This document shows, one piece after another, positions 44,506 to 52,535 of a stretch of 64,000 nucleotides of DNA. Origin of the DNA: Gemmatimonadota bacterium. GTDB taxonomy: Bacteria; Gemmatimonadota; Gemmatimonadetes; Longimicrobiales; Gaopeijiaceae. The notes beneath the pieces were generated by a model that worked only from the letters and a program-made list of their open reading frames with translations, had not been told where the DNA came from and did not search any database. The stretch is taken from positions 1 to 64,000 of the forward strand of contig JACZXQ010000009.1 of NCBI GenBank assembly GCA_022571515.1. The letters are read 5' to 3'. Within the stretch, counting starts at the first letter, position 1. The number at the start of each line of letters is the position of its first letter. The translations under genes and the position numbers were made by a program.

Positions 44506-45155
44506 AGCAGCTCGGTCATCGACGCGTTCCGCATCACCCAGGTCAGTTCCATGGCCTTCACGTCGTCGAGCCCCAGCACCCAAGCGGCTCCGACGCAGGC
44601 CGGCCCACCCGAGGTGAACACGCCTACCGTCTCGCCGTTTTGGCTCTCGTCGATGAGCCGCTCGAGCGCGCCTTCGACCCGGCGCCGGAACGCCTGCCAG
44701 CTCTCCTCTCCGGACACTTCGGCCGAAAGCTCCTCTTTGGCCCACCGCTCCGAGATGACCCGGTAGGCCCGGAAGAACGCCATCATCCGCTCTTCCCCGC
44801 CGGCCCCTAGGTCCATGGCAAGCTCGGCCAGTTCCGGATCGAGGTCGGCCTGTTCCAAGGCGCGTGTCATGACGAAGGCGCCCTGGTGCTCGTCCAACGC
44901 ATCGATCACCTGGGGCTCGGGCCAAGGCAGGCCAGCCTCCTCGTAGAGGGCCTCCACGATCTCGGCGGTCTGCCGGTGGCGCTTGGCCGGGCCCATCACG
45001 ATCCGGTCGAACACGGTACCCGACTCGGCCAGCTCTTCTGCCAGGGCGGCGGACTGCTGATAGCCGAGCGGAGACAGCTGATCGTAGCCATCGGTAATCG
45101 ACCCGCCGTCGGCGAAGGTGGCCTGTGCGTGACGCAAGAGGATGATTCTGCTCAT
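44424..45155 (-). CDS. Histidine phosphatase (phosphoglycerate-mutase-like)
   Basis: 243 residues. The catalytic motif RHAQATF (R-H-G/A-x) is near the N-terminus (IILLRHAQ), with DRIVMGPAKRHRQTAEI giving the second Arg and GVFTSGGPACVGA the second His-region position, where here a Ser-Gly-Gly replaces the usual S/T-H. The general acid Glu is in EHQGAF. So the fold is clear; the missing classical second His may lower or alter activity. Substrate unknown. Convergent with the gene before. Confidence 0.82.
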   Translation of the reverse strand: MSRIILLRHAQATFADGGSITDGYDQLSPLGYQQSAALAEELAESGTVFDRIVMGPAKRHRQTAEIVEALYEEAGLPWPEPQVIDALDEHQGAFVMTRALEQADLDPELAELAMDLGAGGEERMMAFFRAYRVISERWAKEELSAEVSGEESWQAFRRRVEGALERLIDESQNGETVGVFTSGGPACVGAAWVLGLDDVKAMELTWVMRNASMTELLYPFGRLVLGSFNALPRFPSPDMVTYI

Positions 45156-45263
45156 GGCTCAATGAAAGCGCATGGGGCGAAGAGCCGCAACCAGTGTCCG
45201 AGTCACGAAGCTCCGGGAGGTCGGCACATCATGGCGTGACCTGGAACAACCAACCGCCCCCCC

Positions 45264-46007
45264 GTGTTCGCGGTTATCATGGCCGCCATGTTCCCCCAGT
45301 TGATTCAGGGCACGGGCCTCTCGGAGATGCTGGCCAACAGTCCGCTCCTGGCCCTCGCCACGCTCTTCGGTGCGGGCGTGCTCACGAGCCTGACGCCGTG
45401 CATCTACCCGATGATTCCGATCACTGCGTCCGTACTCGCGGGGGCGGCCACCGAGGACGCGCCCAAATCCCGCGTGATCGGCCTCACGCTCACGTACGTC
45501 ACGGGGCTGGCCCTCTTCTACGCGATCCTCGGCCTGATCGCCGGCCTGACGGGCAGCCTGTTCGGCGCGGTGGGCGCGAGTCCTTGGGCCCGTCTGGCGA
45601 TCGGCAACCTGCTGTTGGTGTTCGGCCTGGTGATGTTCGACGTGATACCGATGACGGCTCCCAAGCGCCTCGCCGCATGGGCCGGCGGCCTGGGCGGCGG
45701 CACCTACCCGGCAGTGTTCCTGCTGGGAGTCACTTCAGGCATCGTGGCGGCGCCTTGTGGAGCGCCGGCCTTTGCGGTGGTGCTCACCTGGGTGGCGGCC
45801 ACTCAGTCCGGAGCCATGGGCTTTCTCTACCTGTTCGTGTTCTCGCTCGGGATGACGACCCTTCTGGTGGGCGTGGGCCTATTCTCGGGCTTCGCGTCGG
45901 TGCTTCCGAAGTCCGGACCATGGATGGTATGGATCAAGAGAGCCGCCGCGGTGATTATGCTTGGGATGGCGCAATATTACTTCATTCAGGTGGGGATGGT
46001 GCTTTGA
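45264..46007 (+). CDS. CcdA/DsbD-type thiol-disulfide transporter membrane protein
   Basis: 247 residues with six or more helices. The two redox Cys are visible in SLTPCIYPMIPITASV and SGIVAAPCGAPAFAVV, the paired helices that carry electrons from cytoplasmic thioredoxin across the membrane. Start is GTG 45264; ATG 45279 or 45288 are equally possible. Its TGA overlaps the start of the exported thioredoxin. It likely delivers reducing power to that thioredoxin, and perhaps to the Sec peroxiredoxin encoded next door. Confidence 0.9.
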   Translation: MFAVIMAAMFPQLIQGTGLSEMLANSPLLALATLFGAGVLTSLTPCIYPMIPITASVLAGAATEDAPKSRVIGLTLTYVTGLALFYAILGLIAGLTGSLFGAVGASPWARLAIGNLLLVFGLVMFDVIPMTAPKRLAAWAGGLGGGTYPAVFLLGVTSGIVAAPCGAPAFAVVLTWVAATQSGAMGFLYLFVFSLGMTTLLVGVGLFSGFASVLPKSGPWMVWIKRAAAVIMLGMAQYYFIQVGMVL

Positions 46008-46507
46008 GAACGCTGATCGTTGTGGCGAGCCTGTGCTGTTTTGCAACGCCGACGCTCGCGCAGATGCGCGGCGAGATCGGGATCGCCGTGGGCGAGGTAC
46101 CCGAGCTGGTCGAGATCGAGGACCTGGACGGCGCCCCGATCGACCTCTCGCAGTTCGTCGGCGAAAAGCCCGTGCTGTTCGAGTTCTGGGCGCGCTGGTG
46201 CGAGAACTGTCTGGCGCTGGCGCCGCAGATGGACGCGGCCTACGAGGCCTACAAGGACAGAATGAACTTCGTGGCCATCGCGGTCGCCGTGGCGCAGAGC
46301 AAGCGCTCGGTCAAGCGCCACCTCGAGAGTGAGCCGGTGCCCTTCCCCACGATCTGGGACACGGGCGGGAGGGCCGTCCGGGCCTTCCTGGCTCCCGCCA
46401 CGTCGTACATCGCCATCCTCGATGCCGACGGCCGCGTGGTCTACACCGGCATAGGAATGGAGCAGGACATCGAGGCCGCCGTGCTCGAGGCGCTGAATCC
46501 CGGCTAG
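46004..46507 (+). CDS. Exported thioredoxin-like protein (WCENC)
   Basis: 167 residues from TTG 46004 (TTGA overlap with the CcdA-like gene). A signal peptide (TLIVVASLCCFATPTLAQ) is followed by the thioredoxin fold with FEFWARWCENCLALAPQMDA as the active site. The C-terminal half has the cis-Pro region in LAPATSYIAILDADGR. It is the periplasmic acceptor for the CcdA-like transporter. Its last 4 bp overlap the 3' end of the convergent Sec peroxiredoxin gene. Confidence 0.9.
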   Translation: MRTLIVVASLCCFATPTLAQMRGEIGIAVGEVPELVEIEDLDGAPIDLSQFVGEKPVLFEFWARWCENCLALAPQMDAAYEAYKDRMNFVAIAVAVAQSKRSVKRHLESEPVPFPTIWDTGGRAVRAFLAPATSYIAILDADGRVVYTGIGMEQDIEAAVLEALNPG

Positions 46508-47160
46508 CAGTCTCCTGCCGGAAGGAGCGCGGCATCTGGGGCCGTTTCTTCTTCCCGGTCCTGCTGCTCACCTTCGTCCAACGGCGTAGCCACCGCGGCT
46601 ATCGCCGCTTCGAGTTCCTCGTAGGCCATCGGGTCGATCGCCCCGAACGGGAACGCTGTGTAGCTGATCCGGCCCTCGGGATCCACCACGATCACCGTAC
46701 GGCGCGAGACCATGGCGTTCGCCCGCAGGCCCGTACCGAAGCTGTCGGCGGTCCGGCCTTCGATGTCCGTGGCGAACACGAATGGGAAGTCGGCGTCGGC
46801 CATCCAGGAGGCCATCTCTTCGGGCGGATCGTTGCTGATGCCGATCATGGTCACGCCCCGGCCCCCACGAAAGATGCTTGCGTACTGATCACGGTACGCT
46901 TCCATCTGAATTGTTCAGCCACGGGTCCTGACGCGGAAGAAAAACGCCAGAACTACCACCTCTCCCCGAAAGTCGGAAAGCCGTACGGGGTCTTGGAGAA
47001 TCCCATACCGCGTCGCCCCTGTCAGGGCGAAGTCGGGCGCCATCTCGCCAATCGCCAGCAGCTCGGGCTCCGGCACGTCCTGTGCGGATCCCGGAGTGGC
47101 GAGGAAGAGTCCTGCCACGAGGGCGAGGACGAGGACGAGCGCGGAAGCGCTGAGTCTCAT
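46504..47160 (-). CDS. Exported selenocysteine-containing peroxiredoxin
   Basis: 218 residues with UGA at 46915-46917 read as Sec82. A signal peptide (ALVLVLALVAGLFLATPGSAQ) leads to an AhpC/TSA fold: GEMAPDFALTGATRYG, FRGEVVVLAFFFRVRTRG, Sec, TIQMEAYRDQY. In homologous peroxiredoxins the residue at this position (…T-x-G-C-T-x2-M-x2-Y/F-R-D) is the peroxidatic Cys. Later TVIVVDPEGRISYTAF completes the fold. The chain ends GDC, so a C-terminal Cys could resolve the selenenic acid. AGGAGCAGGA before the ATG fixes the start. It would reduce peroxides outside the cytoplasm with thioredoxin/CcdA electrons. Read as a stop, the UGA would split the gene precisely before its catalytic residue. Confidence 0.86.
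46873..46906 (-). promoter_or_regulatory. Candidate bacterial SECIS hairpin of the peroxiredoxin gene
   Basis: Eight nt after the UGA the mRNA forms an outer GAUG/CAUC stem, a GAA/AAG internal loop, a perfect 6-bp inner stem GCGUAC/GUACGC, and the apical loop CGUGAUCA with GU near its 5' side. Size and distance agree with known bacterial SECIS elements. Confidence 0.72.
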
Positions 47161-47264
47161 TCCTGCTCCTGGTCTGGTGTATTCGAGTCGCTACTCTCGC
47201 GCGGCAACATAGGTGTGTCGGGTGTTTCGCGCACATAGGTCGCGAGCCACTCGGCGAGCCCCGG

Positions 47265-48392
47265 TCATTGGAACCGTGCCATGAACGCGCGGTCGATGCG
47301 GTCCTTGAGGCGCATAACCCACTTGCCCTGGAACGAGAACCCCCACTTGGCACCGATCGCAGTGCCATCGCCCAGGTTCATGAGGGTGAGGAACTCCTTT
47401 TGCGGCGTGTACGACACGAGGGGCCGCCCCTCGAGCCAAGCCAGAAGGTTTCTGGTGATGATGGGACCCTGGCGCACCGCGTAGACACCGGCTTTGGGAG
47501 TAAATGGGAAGTCGATGAACGTGGCGCAGTCGCCGGTGCCCATGAGGTTGTCGTGGTCCTTGAACTGGAGCGTCGGCCGTATGAGCGCGAAGCCCCGCTC
47601 GTCGGTGGCGATCGCCGACGGCTCGAAGAGGGGATGGCCCACCGGACCGGCCACCCACACCAGGAGGTCACACGAGAGGCGCTCCCCTCCGCTCAGCACC
47701 ACTCCACCCTCGTCCGCGGCTTCGACCAACGTGTCGCAACGGAGGGTGATGCCGCGGCGCTCGGCCGCCCGCTCGAGTCGCCATCGAACCGGGTCTGGGT
47801 AGTTGTAGACGATGCGTGGGCCACCCTCGATGAGCAGTGCCTCCACTCGCACGCCGGCACTCCGGATTCTGCTTTCGAGCGTGAAGATCAGCTCCATGCC
47901 TCCCGCCCCACCCCCCACGACGACCACACGGAATGGGTCGCCCCCTTCTGCCTTCAAGTCCTCGAGCAACGTGTCCACCCGGTGCACGAATTCGGTGATC
48001 GGCCGTGTGGGGAGCGCGTGTTCCCTCACGCCCGGAAGGTCGAGGCCGGTTACGGTGGAGCCGAGGTCGAACGCGGCCACGTCGTACGGGACCGGCGGTC
48101 CGTCCGCGACCACGATCTGCCGGCGCTCGGTATCCACCCGTACGGCGGGCGAGAGCACGATCCGAGCGCCCGCCTTCTCGGCCAGCGCAACGGCATCGAT
48201 CGCGAGATCCTGTACACCGTACTGGCCGGCCACGAAGCCCGGGACCATACCGGAGTACATGGCGATGCGCCGGTCCACCACCAGGGTCAGCCTGGCGTTG
48301 GGCAGCCGGTTTCGCGTGAAGTGATCGAAGACCTGGATGTGGGAATGGCCACCTCCCACGAGGACGACGTCCCGCGTGGATTCTGAACTCAT
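47265..48392 (-). CDS. NDH-2-like FAD oxidoreductase of the SelD-associated type
   Basis: 375 residues. FAD site VVLVGGGHSHIQVFDHF, then ARLTLVVDRRIAMYSGMVPG and FVAGQYGVQDLAIDAVALAE. This N-terminal pattern (GGGH-x-H, YSGM-x-PG) is that of the flavoprotein family commonly fused to the N-terminus of selenophosphate synthetase (SelD). Second dinucleotide site VVVVGGGAGGMELIF; late FAD motif NLMGTGDCATFIDFP. Here it is free-standing and 104 bp upstream of the Sec peroxiredoxin on the same strand. Its role in selenium supply is not proven in any organism I know of; the link is by family and context. ATG 48392 chosen. Confidence 0.82.
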   Translation of the reverse strand: MSSESTRDVVLVGGGHSHIQVFDHFTRNRLPNARLTLVVDRRIAMYSGMVPGFVAGQYGVQDLAIDAVALAEKAGARIVLSPAVRVDTERRQIVVADGPPVPYDVAAFDLGSTVTGLDLPGVREHALPTRPITEFVHRVDTLLEDLKAEGGDPFRVVVVGGGAGGMELIFTLESRIRSAGVRVEALLIEGGPRIVYNYPDPVRWRLERAAERRGITLRCDTLVEAADEGGVVLSGGERLSCDLLVWVAGPVGHPLFEPSAIATDERGFALIRPTLQFKDHDNLMGTGDCATFIDFPFTPKAGVYAVRQGPIITRNLLAWLEGRPLVSYTPQKEFLTLMNLGDGTAIGAKWGFSFQGKWVMRLKDRIDRAFMARFQ

Positions 48393-48481
48393 AGGCCGGA
48401 CGATACGCCGCCTTGCCACGACGTGTCCACGCCGCGAAAATCTGGAAGGTTCACGTCCACGCCCGGCACACTGAAAGACCC

Positions 48482-50593
48482 ATGACAGATCTAGTCCAAT
48501 ACAGCACTCGCGGCGCCGTGGGCGTCATCACGCTCGCCAACCCCCCGGTCAACGCGTTCAGTGCGGCCGTGCGCGCCGGTGTCCTGGAAGCGCTGGAGGG
48601 CATCATGGCGGACGACGCCCTGACGGCCGCCGTGATCACGGGCTCCGGCAAGCTCTTCAGCGGGGGCGCCGACATCCGTGAGTTCAACACGCCCGCCGGC
48701 ATGCAGTCACCCAACCTGCCGGAGTTGATCGAGAAGACGGAGGCCTTTCCGAAGCCGGTCGTGGCGGCTCTGCACGGCACTGCGGTCGGAGGCGCACTCG
48801 AGCTGTCGATGGCCTGCCACTACCGCGTGGCCGCCGCCGGCACCCGCCTGGGCCTCCCCGAGGTGACGCTGGGCATCGTGCCTGGTGCGGGCGGCACGCA
48901 GCGCATGCCCCGCTTGGTTGGCGCAGAGGCTGCGCTCGACCTGATCGTGGGGGGCCGGCGCATCAAGGCGGAAGAGGCGCTCGAGTTGGGCCTCATCGAC
49001 GAGGTGGCCGAGTCTGACGTGGTGGACGCCGCGGTCGCTCTGGCCGAGAAGGTGGCGGCCGAGGGTGGCCCCCCGCGGCGCACCAGCGAGCTGGAGGACC
49101 GTGTGGCCGCCGACCGCGAACGGCCCGAGATCTTCGAGGAGTACCGGAAGAAGATGGCCAGGAAGGCTCGTGGGCTCGAGTCGCCCTATGCGTGCGTCGA
49201 GTGCATCGAGGCCGCCGTGAACAAGCCGTTCGCCGAGGGCCTGGCGTTCGAGCGGCAGACGTTCGTGCGCTGCGTGGAGTCCGCTCAGTCCAAGGCCCTG
49301 CAGCACGCGTTCTTCGCCGAGCGCGAGTCCGGCAAGGTGCCCGGGGTCACGAAGGAGACACCCACCCGCCCGATCGAGCGCGCCGCCGTGATCGGTGGCG
49401 GCACAATGGGCACCGGAATCACGATGTGTTTCGCCAACGCCGGCATTCCGGTGAGCATCATCGAGGTCGCTCAGGACGGCCTGGACCGGGCCATGAAGAC
49501 CATCGAGGGGACCTACGCGGGTGGCGTGAAGCGGGGACGGATGTCCCAGGACGCCATGGACGCCTGCATGAGTCTCATCACGCCCAGCTTGGGCTACGAC
49601 GCGGTGGCCGACGTCGACCTGGTAGTCGAGGCGGTCTTCGAGGACATGGCGCTCAAGAAGGAGATCTTCGGCAAGCTGGACGAGATCTGCGCCGAGGGCG
49701 CCATCCTGGCCACCAACACCTCGACCCTCGACGTCAACGAGATCGCGAGCTCCACCTCACGGCCGGGGTCGGTGGTGGGGCTGCACTTCTTCAGCCCCGC
49801 CAACATCATGCGCCTTCTGGAGATCGTGCGAGGTGAGGCCACGTCGCCCGAGACGCTGGCCACGGCGATGGCGATCGGCAAGACACTCCGCAAACAGGGG
49901 GTCGTAGTAGGCGTTCGGCCCGGATTCGTAGCCAACGGCATGATGCTCCCCTACATCCGCGAGTCCGAGTTCCTCGTCGAGGAGGGCGCGACGCCGGAGC
50001 AAGTGGACCGGGTGATCTTCGAATTCGGGTTCCCCATGGGGCCCTTCCAGACCATGGACATGGCCGGACTCGACGTGGGCTGGCGCATCCGGCAGGCCGC
50101 GGCGGCGACGCGTCCAGAAGACGAGCGCTACTCACCCGTGGCCGACCGTATCTGTGAGATGGGCCGCATGGGTCTCAAGACGAAGGCCGGCTGGTACCTC
50201 TACGAGGAGGGCAGCCGCACGCCGGTACCCGACCCGGAAATCGCCGCCATGATCGAGGCGTCTTCTACGGAGCAGGGCATCGAGCGACGCGAGATCTCGG
50301 ACCAGGAGATTCTGGAGCGCTGCCTCTACCCGTTGGTCAACCTGGGCGCGGGCATGCTGGAGGAGCGGGTGGCGCTCAGGCCGAGCGACATCGACGTGAT
50401 CTGGATGCACGGCTTCGGCTTCCCACGTTACCACGGGGGTCCGATGTTCTGGGCCGATCAGATCGGGCTCGGAGAGGTCCATCGGGTGATGCAGGAGCTC
50501 CACGAGAAACATGGCGATCTGTTGAAGCCCACGGCCCTGCTCGCGCAATTGGCCGAGGAGGGTCGTAGTTTCGGTGATTGGAGCGCCGAGTAA
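48482..50593 (+). CDS. Multifunctional enoyl-CoA hydratase / 3-hydroxyacyl-CoA dehydrogenase (FadB/FadJ type)
   Basis: 703 residues. The N-terminal crotonase domain has GKLFSGGADIREF, the oxyanion hole region HGTAVGGALELSMACHYRV and PEVTLGIVPGAGGTQRMPRL (both catalytic Glu). The dehydrogenase has the NAD site AAVIGGGTMGTGITMCFANA and LHFFSPANIMRLLEIV with the catalytic His. It carries out the second and third steps of fatty-acid beta-oxidation. ATG 48482 is chosen because the crotonase domain starts MTDLVQYSTRGAVGVI. No thiolase gene is adjacent. Divergent from the NDH gene. Confidence 0.95.
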   Translation: MTDLVQYSTRGAVGVITLANPPVNAFSAAVRAGVLEALEGIMADDALTAAVITGSGKLFSGGADIREFNTPAGMQSPNLPELIEKTEAFPKPVVAALHGTAVGGALELSMACHYRVAAAGTRLGLPEVTLGIVPGAGGTQRMPRLVGAEAALDLIVGGRRIKAEEALELGLIDEVAESDVVDAAVALAEKVAAEGGPPRRTSELEDRVAADRERPEIFEEYRKKMARKARGLESPYACVECIEAAVNKPFAEGLAFERQTFVRCVESAQSKALQHAFFAERESGKVPGVTKETPTRPIERAAVIGGGTMGTGITMCFANAGIPVSIIEVAQDGLDRAMKTIEGTYAGGVKRGRMSQDAMDACMSLITPSLGYDAVADVDLVVEAVFEDMALKKEIFGKLDEICAEGAILATNTSTLDVNEIASSTSRPGSVVGLHFFSPANIMRLLEIVRGEATSPETLATAMAIGKTLRKQGVVVGVRPGFVANGMMLPYIRESEFLVEEGATPEQVDRVIFEFGFPMGPFQTMDMAGLDVGWRIRQAAAATRPEDERYSPVADRICEMGRMGLKTKAGWYLYEEGSRTPVPDPEIAAMIEASSTEQGIERREISDQEILERCLYPLVNLGAGMLEERVALRPSDIDVIWMHGFGFPRYHGGPMFWADQIGLGEVHRVMQELHEKHGDLLKPTALLAQLAEEGRSFGDWSAE

Positions 50594-50632
50594 AGTCGGA
50601 GCCGTTCAGATCATTCACTCAGGAGGCATCCC

Positions 50633-51640
50633 ATGCCCCATTCGCACCGCCACGTCATGACCCCATCGGCTTGGGTCGTTTCCTTCGGCCTCGCGGGCCT
50701 AGCAGCTTCGGGGCCCGCACCAACAGCCGCTCAGGACACCGTCCGCTTCGAGCCGACGGTGGGATACCCGACGTTCGCGGTGCGCGAGCCGGTGCTGAGG
50801 GTCAATCCGGGCGTCACGCTCATCACCCGGACGAACTTCGGGGCTTATTACACGCCCGAGGGCGGCGCATTTCCGGGTGAGGTAGGCCCGATCTACGTGG
50901 AAGGCGCCACGACCGAGGACATCCTCGTCGTGCGGATCATCGAGGTGCGGCCGAACTACGAGTACGCGGCATCGAACATGCGTCCCACCTTCGGTGGACT
51001 CTCCGCGGACAACCGTGTGAGAATGCTGAACGATCCGATCCCGACGCGCCGTTACCTGTGGAGCCTCGACCTCGATGAGATGACCGGCACCACATCGCTG
51101 CCGGACAGCGACATGGGCGAGATCACCATCGACCTGAAACCGATGCTCGGGCGCGTGGGCGTAGCGCCGCGCGGTGAGGAGGCCTTCGCGGGACTGTGGC
51201 CCGGTGACTTCGGGGGCAACATGGACGCGCAGGAGGTCCGGCCCGGCACGACCGTGTACTTACCGATCTTCCACGACGGTGCCTATTTCTACTTCGGAGA
51301 CGGGCATGCCCGGCAGGGCTACGGTGAAGTCACCGGCACCGGCCTCGAGACGTCCATGGACGTGGTGCTGGAGCTCGACCTGATCAAGGGCCGCACCATC
51401 GACTGGCCGCGCCTGGAGGACGACGAGTACATCATGGTCGCCGGAAGCGCACGGCCGTTGATCGACGCGTTCCGGCTGGCCCACGTGGAGCTCATCGAGT
51501 GGCTCGAGGAGTCCTACGGGTTCGGTCGATGGGATGCGTACCAACTGGTCGGCCAATTGGGCGAGAGCACCGTGGCCAATATCGTGGACCCGGCCTATAC
51601 CGTGGTCGCGAAATTCCCGAAGCGGTACCTGCCGCGCTAG
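50633..51640 (+). CDS. Exported acetamidase/formamidase-family protein
   Basis: 335 residues. A signal peptide (VVSFGLAGLAASGPAPTAAQ) is unusual for this family, which is normally cytoplasmic. The FmdA/AmdA core is seen as GPIYVEGATTEDILVVRIIE, GLWPGDFGGNMDAQEVRPGT, TVYLPIFHDGAYFYFGDGHA and RQGYGEVTGTGLETSMDV. It may hydrolyse a small amide in the periplasm. AGGAGGCATCCC precedes the ATG. Confidence 0.9.
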   Translation: MPHSHRHVMTPSAWVVSFGLAGLAASGPAPTAAQDTVRFEPTVGYPTFAVREPVLRVNPGVTLITRTNFGAYYTPEGGAFPGEVGPIYVEGATTEDILVVRIIEVRPNYEYAASNMRPTFGGLSADNRVRMLNDPIPTRRYLWSLDLDEMTGTTSLPDSDMGEITIDLKPMLGRVGVAPRGEEAFAGLWPGDFGGNMDAQEVRPGTTVYLPIFHDGAYFYFGDGHARQGYGEVTGTGLETSMDVVLELDLIKGRTIDWPRLEDDEYIMVAGSARPLIDAFRLAHVELIEWLEESYGFGRWDAYQLVGQLGESTVANIVDPAYTVVAKFPKRYLPR

Positions 51641-51649
51641 AGTCTCTTG

Positions 51650-51679
51650 GCGCCGGAGCCGACCGAGTGGCTCCGGCGC
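51650..51679 (+). terminator. Bidirectional hairpin between convergent genes
   Basis: GCGCCGGAGCC and GGCTCCGGCGC form a perfect 11-bp stem around 8 bases, between the stop codons at 51640 and 51697. There is no T-run, so termination efficiency is uncertain. Confidence 0.6.
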
Positions 51680-51696
51680 ACTCGGCGTAGCACCTC

Positions 51697-52311
51697 TCAG
51701 CAACCCTCCCCGATGGTTTCCAACATCGAGATCGCCGACTTCCGCCAACCGTCGTCCGGCTCGTAGTTGTCGAGGAAGCGGTTCAGGTAGCCCTCCGCTT
51801 CCCCGTGGTCCCCCATCTCAAAACGGGCGGCACCGGCGTGGTAGAGCGCCATGTAGTGGTTCGGCCAGAACTCGACCACCAGCTCCATGATCGGGCCCGC
51901 GGCCTCGTTGTCTCCGGCGTCCGCCACCGGGTGTGCGATTCCGAACACGATCCCTGCCGCCCTCCAGCGGTCATCACCCGACAGATCCAGTATGATCTCA
52001 CGGGCGCTGTCGATCTTGCCCGCCAAGGCAAGACAGGCCGCCGAGTAGGAATCTCCCTCGACCGAACTCGGCGCTGGCGTCTGGCGGAGCCGGGTCTCCA
52101 CCTCCACAGCGTTGCAATACGGCTTCATGGATTGGAACCACGATTGGGTGTCGATCACGGGTGCCGGGCCCGAGGCAACCACCGGCGTCACCTGCACCGG
52201 AACCGTTACCGCCTGTTGGCCCTGATGACCGGCAAAAATTCCTGGAACGAGGCGAAAAATGCCGTACGCCAGGCCCACTAACATGATCGCCAGAATGTCT
52301 TGCTTGTTCAC
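51697..52311 (-). CDS. Membrane-anchored protein with TPR-like repeats
   Basis: 204 residues. One N-terminal helix (ILAIMLVGLAYGIFRLVPGI) anchors it, followed by helical pairs such as CNAVEVETRLRQTP, ALAGKIDSAREIILDLSG and YHAGAARFEMGDHGEAEGYL, NRFLDNYEP. This resembles a short TPR domain facing the periplasm. Function unknown. Confidence 0.75.
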   Translation of the reverse strand: MNKQDILAIMLVGLAYGIFRLVPGIFAGHQGQQAVTVPVQVTPVVASGPAPVIDTQSWFQSMKPYCNAVEVETRLRQTPAPSSVEGDSYSAACLALAGKIDSAREIILDLSGDDRWRAAGIVFGIAHPVADAGDNEAAGPIMELVVEFWPNHYMALYHAGAARFEMGDHGEAEGYLNRFLDNYEPDDGWRKSAISMLETIGEGC

Positions 52312-52535
52312 GAGAGACCGCCCCGTTCCGTTGCGTGTTCATTAGAGGGGACGTGGCAGTCAGGGATGCTTGCACACCGCTCTCCGGCCGGCCCGTCCTG
52401 GTCCTCCCGTACGTGCTCATTTGCAAGGGTGGTGCCAAGAAGTCTCAGCGGACCCGCTTGTGTCGCTTCGGTTGACATATCGTAGCTAAGGCGCAATCTA
52501 CGAGAACATTCGTAGAGACTGTACGTCCACCGGAG

